A stretch of 64,000 nt of DNA from Gallaecimonas sp. GXIMD4217 (GTDB lineage Bacteria; Pseudomonadota; Gammaproteobacteria; Enterobacterales; Gallaecimonadaceae): assembly GCF_038087665.1 (NCBI RefSeq), contig NZ_CP149925.1:957455-1021454 (forward strand), given 5' to 3'. Positions within the stretch are counted from its first letter, which is position 1, and every line of letters begins with the position of its first letter. The position numbers and the translations under genes were made by a program. The notes under the pieces are model-generated. The model had not been told where the DNA came from. It made no database searches and saw only the letters and a list, made by a program, of their open reading frames with translations. Of the stretch, positions 60,201 through 64,000 are shown piece after piece.

Positions 60201-60951
60201 CGGCGAACCCCGGCGCCAGGACAAGGGGCTGCCGCTGCGCCTGGCGGTGACCACCCACCTGGGCGACGACGTGCGCCTGGAGGCCTTTGGCCTGAAGACG
60301 GCCCTGACCGGCAGCCTGACGGTCAGGCAGCGGCCGGGCAAGGCCATGGTCGGGGAAGGGGAGGTGCGGCTGAACAACGGCACCTTCAAGGCCTATGGCC
60401 AGAACCTGGTGATCCGCCGCGGCTCCATCCTCTTTACCGGTCCCCTGGCCCACCCGGATCTGGAGGTGGAAGCCATCCGCAATCCCAAGGCCATGGCCGA
60501 CAGCAACATAGTGGTGGGGGTGCGGGTCAGCGGCTCGGCCCAGAAGCCCGAGGTGGCGATCTTCTCCGAGCCGGCCATGGAGCAGGCCTTGCAGCTGTCC
60601 TACCTGCTGCGCGGCAAGGGCCTGGAGGACGAGGACGAAAGCGACAGCAACGTGCTGATGCAGTCGCTGCTGGTCAGTGCCGGGATCAGCCAGCTGGGCG
60701 GCGTGGTCAGCCAGCTGGCCGAGGGCCTGGGCATGCAGGACGTGATGCTCGACACCAGCGGCGCCGGCGATCAGACCCAGGTCAACATCAGCGGCTACCT
60801 GCTGCCCGGGCTGCAGCTGGAATACGGGGTCGGCGTGTTCTCCTCCGTGGGCGAACTCAGGCTGCGCTACGAGCTGCTGCCGCGGCTCTACCTGCAGGCC
60901 GTCAACGGCGTCGATCAGGCCGTGGATCTTTTCTATCGGTTTGAATTTTGA
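57274..60951 (+). CDS. tamB: Translocation and assembly module inner-membrane protein TamB
   Basis: TamB is an AsmA-like bridge protein spanning the periplasm, implicated in phospholipid transport and OMP assembly. The 1225-residue product starts at GTG 57274, has one N-terminal membrane anchor (ALKWLLITLASLVLVLGALL) and a long beta-rich repetitive body typical of a hydrophobic groove. The conserved C-terminal DUF490 domain includes IVVGVRVSGSAQKPEVAIFS and LRLRYELLPRLYLQAVNG. Leu/Gly/Glu-rich repeats dominate residues 100-900. Confidence 0.95.
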   Translation: MKALKWLLITLASLVLVLGALLWGLLLTEGGNRLLWRQAQQVLPQLSGELVSGSLGQGWRLSGLGWQDDGFSLEVDQLRLAWSPWALLRGELPVQALDMQNVRIRLANQAGTEPGEAKGPGRLSLPIRLELEKVRVEDLRLESEAVNLALDSLSLSGHWYRDRLALKGPEIQGLVITTRAGDSPPEADGEQPPTLPALAFPLAVQVRELTLKDGRWRQGEQYQALEHLALDARAEGHRLTVERLVLSQQLAEASLSGQVALRDGYPLELQLALSPTAALLDGQLKGQTLALTASGELAALDARLVLDGPLPAQARLQANLLGSELPFSLELDWQPFTLALPGQGELALAAGRLQAQGSLAQYQLRLNGELASSPWLSQPLGLALAARGDLAGLTIDSLGANTAKGSLVATGRLDWQQGLDWQGQLRLEKLDPALLTPQFSGAVSGTIDGTFSLQGTAWRLAAEPVLQGELLGYPLAAKGALSLNDKMQGRVEQLLLRQGPNRLSLDGVLAEQWRLQGRLEAPNLSALGPGFYGSLLGRLELSGPAAEPVLALALEGDVLGHDELELRGLKLEGRQALLGKLGGDWRLRLAEVAHPAFSARELRLEAEGDRTSQRLSLAFAGEPLAAELALSGRLDGGHWQGRFDTLTLDTPLSRWQPDRQVELDWRQAGRRLGINNHCWRSKGAALCLDETRLGAETGQGGFQIRDLDLARLAPFLPEGFGWQAVLAGQGRFAWQGGEPELALALTTSPGQIHSGELVADYRSLSLRAGIDNQQLDVELAFASAQLGRLELQARVGELDGDRSLAGRFRLDELTLDWLAPLLPELRRLSGRIQGQGRLDGTLKAPLLYGELALGDGRVETALDVVTLSELHSTLTITGDRASLSGETQVGEGRLGLDGELDWRQWPMTGQLRLRGENLAAGYPGLGRLRISPDLHVTLGEVLAVSGDLHIPWARMLVEALPESAAGLSPDVVIVDGGEPRRQDKGLPLRLAVTTHLGDDVRLEAFGLKTALTGSLTVRQRPGKAMVGEGEVRLNNGTFKAYGQNLVIRRGSILFTGPLAHPDLEVEAIRNPKAMADSNIVVGVRVSGSAQKPEVAIFSEPAMEQALQLSYLLRGKGLEDEDESDSNVLMQSLLVSAGISQLGGVVSQLAEGLGMQDVMLDTSGAGDQTQVNISGYLLPGLQLEYGVGVFSSVGELRLRYELLPRLYLQAVNGVDQAVDLFYRFEF

Positions 60952-60993
60952 AGGTAAAATGCTTCTGTTAGCATTCGCCGTCATACTGCATTA

Positions 60994-61024
60994 AGCCTAT
61001 CAAGGTAGGCTCTGTCGTTTTTTG
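60994..61024 (+). terminator. Weak hairpin after tamB
   Basis: AGCCTA (60994-60999) pairs with TAGGCT (61006-61011); a T run (61018-61024) follows after six bases. It may partly end the tamAB transcript before the DUF748 gene. Confidence 0.4.
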
Positions 61025-61046
61025 CCGTCGGCTCCAAGGAGAGACT

Positions 61047-63767
61047 ATGAAGCGCCGAGAGAAGTGGCTGCTGTCCCTGGCTGTGATCCTGTTGCTCTAT
61101 GTGGGGGCCACCGCCTGGTTGCTGCCCTGGTTTCTGAAGAACAGGGTGCCGGCCCTGGTGGCCGAGCAGCTGCCGGTACGGCTCACCCTTGGCGACGTCC
61201 GCTTCCGTCCCTTTGCCTGGCGCCTGGAGTTGGGGCCGGGGGCCCTGACCGACGCCAAGGGGCAGCCGCTGGCGTCCTGGCAGGCCCTGGTGGTGGACGC
61301 CAACTGGCGCAGCGCCGTTCATCTTGGGCCCTGGCTGGACGAGGTGCAGGGCCAGGGCGTGCAGCTCTGGGCCAGCCGCGATGGGGACGGCCGGCTCAAC
61401 TGGCTGGAACTGCTGCCGCCTTCCGATGCACGGGCCCAGAGCTCAGAGCCGGCCAAGCCCTTCTATTATTCGCTGGCCGCCTTGAACCTGCGCCATGGCC
61501 GTATCCACTGGCTGGATGGCGATTTTCCCCAGCGCACCCTGAGCCTGGCCTACCTGGATCTGGACAATGTCACCAATATCCCCGAGCGGGGCGCCACGGC
61601 GCTGGCGCTGCTGGCCGGGCTGGCCGACGGCGGCATTGCCCTGCGCGGCGAGCTGGACTTGGCCAGGGAGAAGCTGGATCTCAACATCCTGGTGGGCGAG
61701 CTGGCACCAGAGGCGTTCTGGCACTATGTGAAGCCCCAGCTGCCCATGGACCTGCAGGGAGGCCGGCTGGCCCTGCGCGGCCGGCTGAGCGGGCCTTTCG
61801 GTGCTCCCAGCCTGAGCCTGGAGCAGCTGCACCTGGGCCAGGGCCGCCTGGACGGCGATGGCAACGAGGCCAGCCTGGCCTGGCAGGGCCTGGATGTCGC
61901 CGATCTGAGGCTGGATACGGCGCCGCTGTCCCTGGCGGTGGCCGGGATCACCCTGAACGGCCCTGAGCTCATTGCCAGCCGCAACATTGAGGGCCAACTG
62001 GACTGGCTGGCCCTGCTGCCGCCGGCAACCGAGACCGATCAGGCCAGTGCCGAGCCGGTGCCGATCAGCCTGGGGGCGCTGCGTATCGAACGGGGCCTGG
62101 TTGCCTTCCGCGACCAGGGCCTGCAGGGCGACTGGCAGCTGGGCATGGAGCTGCTGGCCAGGGAAGTGGCGCTGCCGGCACTGCCGGCCTTCCCGGTGGA
62201 GCTGGCGCTGACCCTGGGCGAGGGCAGGGTTGAATTGGCCGGCGAGCTGGAAGCGGCCAGGGGCGCCAGCCTGACCACCCACATCCGGGCACTGCCGTTG
62301 GCGGCCGCCGATGCCCTGGTGCGTCACGTCAGCCATGCCAGCCTGACCCAGGGCAGCCTGGATGGCGATTTCAAGCTGGATCTGAACTGGCAGGGCGAGC
62401 CGTCCGGCACCGTCCTGGGCGACACCACCATCAACAACCTGCTGCTGACCCGGGCCGGCTCCGACACGGCGCTGCTGAGCCTGCCAAAAGGTGAGATCAG
62501 CGCCATCGATCTGCAGCTGGCGCCGAAGATGCTCAGCATCGGCCGGGTCCACCTGGCCGGCCTGGATACCGGCCTCACCATCGAAAAAGACGGTGGCATT
62601 TCCTGGGCCAGCCTGCTTAAGGCGCAGCCGCAGGCCGATGGCGAAGAGAAAACGGACGATGCGGGCAAGGCCTTCGACTACCAGGTAAAGGCGATCCTGC
62701 TCGAAGACGGCCGCCTGGCCTTCGCCGACAAGAGCCTCAAGCCGGCTTTCGCCAGCCAGATCCACGGCCTGGGAGGCACCGTCAAGGGCCTGGCCAGCCA
62801 CCCGGAAGCGGGCATGACCATCGACCTTAAGGGCCTGGTGGAAAGCCACGGCAGGGTGGCGGTCAGTGGCGGCCTGGCCCCGGCCGAACCCCTGCGTAAG
62901 ACGGAAGTGGTCGCCAACTTCAGCAACCTGGAGCTGACCACTCTCACCCCCTACGCCCGGCGCTTTGCCGGCTACTACATCGATAAGGGCAAGCTGGATC
63001 TGATGCTGGACTACAAGATCCAGGAGGCCAGGCTCAAGGGCCAGAACAGGGCGGTGTTCGATCAGCTGGAGCTGGGCCAGAAAGATCAGGAGTCCGACGC
63101 GCCCAGCCTGCCCCTGGGACTGGCCCTGGCCCTGCTCAAGGACGGCAACGGCAGGATAGAGCTGTCGTTGCCGGTGGAAGGGGATGTGGATTCGCCCGAG
63201 TTTTCCATCGGCGGCCTGATCGGCAAGGCCTTCTTCAACGCCATCACCAAGGTGGTGACGGCGCCCTTCAGCCTGCTGGCTTCCCTGGTGGACTTCGATC
63301 CCGACAAGCTGTCCCAGGTGAACTTTGCGCCCGGAGAGGCCGGGCTGGATGACGAGCAGCAACAGGCCATGCACAAGGTGGCCGAGGCCCTGCACAAGCG
63401 GCCGGTGCTGGCGCTGGAGCTGCGTGGCCAGGTCACCGATCAGGACAGGCAGCAGCTGGCAAGCCTGGCCCTGGAGCAGGCCCTGGCCGCCGGCAGCAGC
63501 CTGGCGGCCCTCTATGACAGCCGCCATGGTCAAGGCAGCTGGCAGCAGCTGCCGGAGCCGGCGCGGGAGCAGCTCGCCCGCCAGCAGCTGCTGGCCAACT
63601 GGCCTGTCGGCGAGCTGGGGCTGCGGCAGCTGGCCCTGGACAGGGCCAAGGCCATAGGCGAGCTGCTGGTGGCGGATGGTATCGCCGCCGAGCGCATCTT
63701 CTACCTGGAGCCCGCGCCCATGGGGCGGGGAACCCCGACCCTGGCGCTCAATCTCACGGCAAAGTGA
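61047..63767 (+). CDS. DUF748 (AsmA-like) envelope protein
   Basis: A 906-residue protein with one N-terminal membrane helix (WLLSLAVILLLYVGATAWLL) and a large periplasmic body in the DUF748/AsmA-like style, rich in repeating beta segments (LTLGDVRFRPFAWRLELGPG at the start). The C-terminal part includes LDLMLDYKIQEARLKGQNRA, PLGLALALLKDGNGRIELSL and a segment FDPDKLSQVNFAPGEAGLDDE that resembles an OmpA-like or peptidoglycan-interaction region. RBS AAGGAG. It probably belongs to the bridge-like lipid transporters and stands directly after TamB, 95 bp away. Exact role unknown. Confidence 0.85.
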   Translation: MKRREKWLLSLAVILLLYVGATAWLLPWFLKNRVPALVAEQLPVRLTLGDVRFRPFAWRLELGPGALTDAKGQPLASWQALVVDANWRSAVHLGPWLDEVQGQGVQLWASRDGDGRLNWLELLPPSDARAQSSEPAKPFYYSLAALNLRHGRIHWLDGDFPQRTLSLAYLDLDNVTNIPERGATALALLAGLADGGIALRGELDLAREKLDLNILVGELAPEAFWHYVKPQLPMDLQGGRLALRGRLSGPFGAPSLSLEQLHLGQGRLDGDGNEASLAWQGLDVADLRLDTAPLSLAVAGITLNGPELIASRNIEGQLDWLALLPPATETDQASAEPVPISLGALRIERGLVAFRDQGLQGDWQLGMELLAREVALPALPAFPVELALTLGEGRVELAGELEAARGASLTTHIRALPLAAADALVRHVSHASLTQGSLDGDFKLDLNWQGEPSGTVLGDTTINNLLLTRAGSDTALLSLPKGEISAIDLQLAPKMLSIGRVHLAGLDTGLTIEKDGGISWASLLKAQPQADGEEKTDDAGKAFDYQVKAILLEDGRLAFADKSLKPAFASQIHGLGGTVKGLASHPEAGMTIDLKGLVESHGRVAVSGGLAPAEPLRKTEVVANFSNLELTTLTPYARRFAGYYIDKGKLDLMLDYKIQEARLKGQNRAVFDQLELGQKDQESDAPSLPLGLALALLKDGNGRIELSLPVEGDVDSPEFSIGGLIGKAFFNAITKVVTAPFSLLASLVDFDPDKLSQVNFAPGEAGLDDEQQQAMHKVAEALHKRPVLALELRGQVTDQDRQQLASLALEQALAAGSSLAALYDSRHGQGSWQQLPEPAREQLARQQLLANWPVGELGLRQLALDRAKAIGELLVADGIAAERIFYLEPAPMGRGTPTLALNLTAK

Positions 63768-63771
63768 CATC

Positions 63772-63795
63772 AAGGCGGCCCCTGTGGGCCGCCTT
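63772..63795 (+). terminator. Strong hairpin after the DUF748 gene
   Basis: AAGGCGGCCC (63772-63781) pairs with GGGCCGCCTT (63786-63795), loop CTGT. The following GTTGTTGC-like tract is poor in T, so efficiency is uncertain. Confidence 0.6.
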
Positions 63796-63863
63796 GTTGC
63801 AGGGGCCGGCGCCTATACTGCTAGGTATTCGTCAGGCACAAGGTAAGGGAGTGCTGGCCGCCA

Positions 63864-64000
63864 ATGAGGGAGGCTAAGGAGCTTCGGAAGCTAAGCCAAA
63901 GCGGTGAACAGGCGCCTCAAGGCTGGCTGTGGCGCCGGATCCTGGCGCTGCTCAGCCGCCAGCCGCTGGATTTCGAGGAGGAGCAGCGGCGCCTGCTCTT
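63864..64000 (+). CDS. Unknown gene, 5' part only
   Basis: A reading frame opens at ATG 63864 and continues to the window edge, with about 45 codons visible: MREAKELRKLSQSGEQAPQG, then WLWRRILALLSRQ and an acidic stretch DFEEEQRRLL. It has neither a signal peptide nor a recognisable motif. AAGGGA (63844-63849) is a distant RBS. It could be a cytoplasmic or membrane protein; there is too little sequence to name it. Confidence 0.5.
   Translation, partial: MREAKELRKLSQSGEQAPQGWLWRRILALLSRQPLDFEEEQRRLL

Overview
The window is a high-GC, gene-dense stretch of a gammaproteobacterial chromosome. The evidence is gene order: cdsA-dxr-rseP-bamA-skp-lpxD-fabZ-lpxA-lpxB-rnhB-dnaE-accA-tilS, proS/trmO/rcsF, cmoAB near yecE-aspS-ruvCAB, and tamAB. 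All of these echo enteric, Vibrio, Aeromonas and Alteromonadales-type genomes. An Aeromonadales/Alteromonadales-like or Gallaecimonas-like host fits, but genus cannot be fixed by eye. I saw no insertion sequence, prophage, tRNA, rRNA or CRISPR array.

Layout. (1) 1-16724 (+) is the envelope and lipid A superoperon. It covers phospholipid and isoprenoid synthesis (cdsA, dxr), site-2 protease rseP, outer-membrane assembly (bamA, skp), lipid A synthesis (lpxD, fabZ, lpxA, lpxB), then rnhB, dnaE, accA and tilS. A uridine phosphorylase gene (udp) sits between bamA and skp. (2) 16721-32315 is mixed: a diguanylate cyclase, a Kef-type antiporter, a patatin-like lipase, small lipoproteins, proS, a THI5-like sensor with a degenerate GGDEF domain, trmO, rcsF, two amidohydrolase-family proteins and a LysR regulator. 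(3) 32544-39527 (-) is a tightly coupled six-gene operon: lipoprotein retropepsin, inactive-transglutaminase/7TM protein, RimK-like ATP-grasp ligase, exported M3-like metallopeptidase and two tandem paralogous exported proteins. A glutaminase gene diverges from it. (4) 39654-44283 holds small genes and cmoAB. (5) 44496-50376 is an apparent insertion between cmoA and yecE: an ECF sigma factor, a membrane Ser/Thr kinase with TPRs, and two exported proteins with thrombospondin type-3 repeats sharing a cysteine-rich C-terminus. (6) 50502-63767 holds yecE, aspS, ruvCAB, tamAB and a DUF748 protein. A 28-codon stump resembling the start of yebC lies between aspS and ruvC. The window ends in a partial gene.

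The least explained parts are the six-gene operon, which looks like a periplasm-facing peptide ligation and proteolysis system, and the sigma/kinase/TSP3 island, which looks like a signalling cassette controlling calcium-binding surface or secreted proteins. Smaller curiosities include a candidate + strand small RNA near 32421-32538, terminator-like hairpins inside the tilS 5' end and the kinase 3' end, and several TTG starts.
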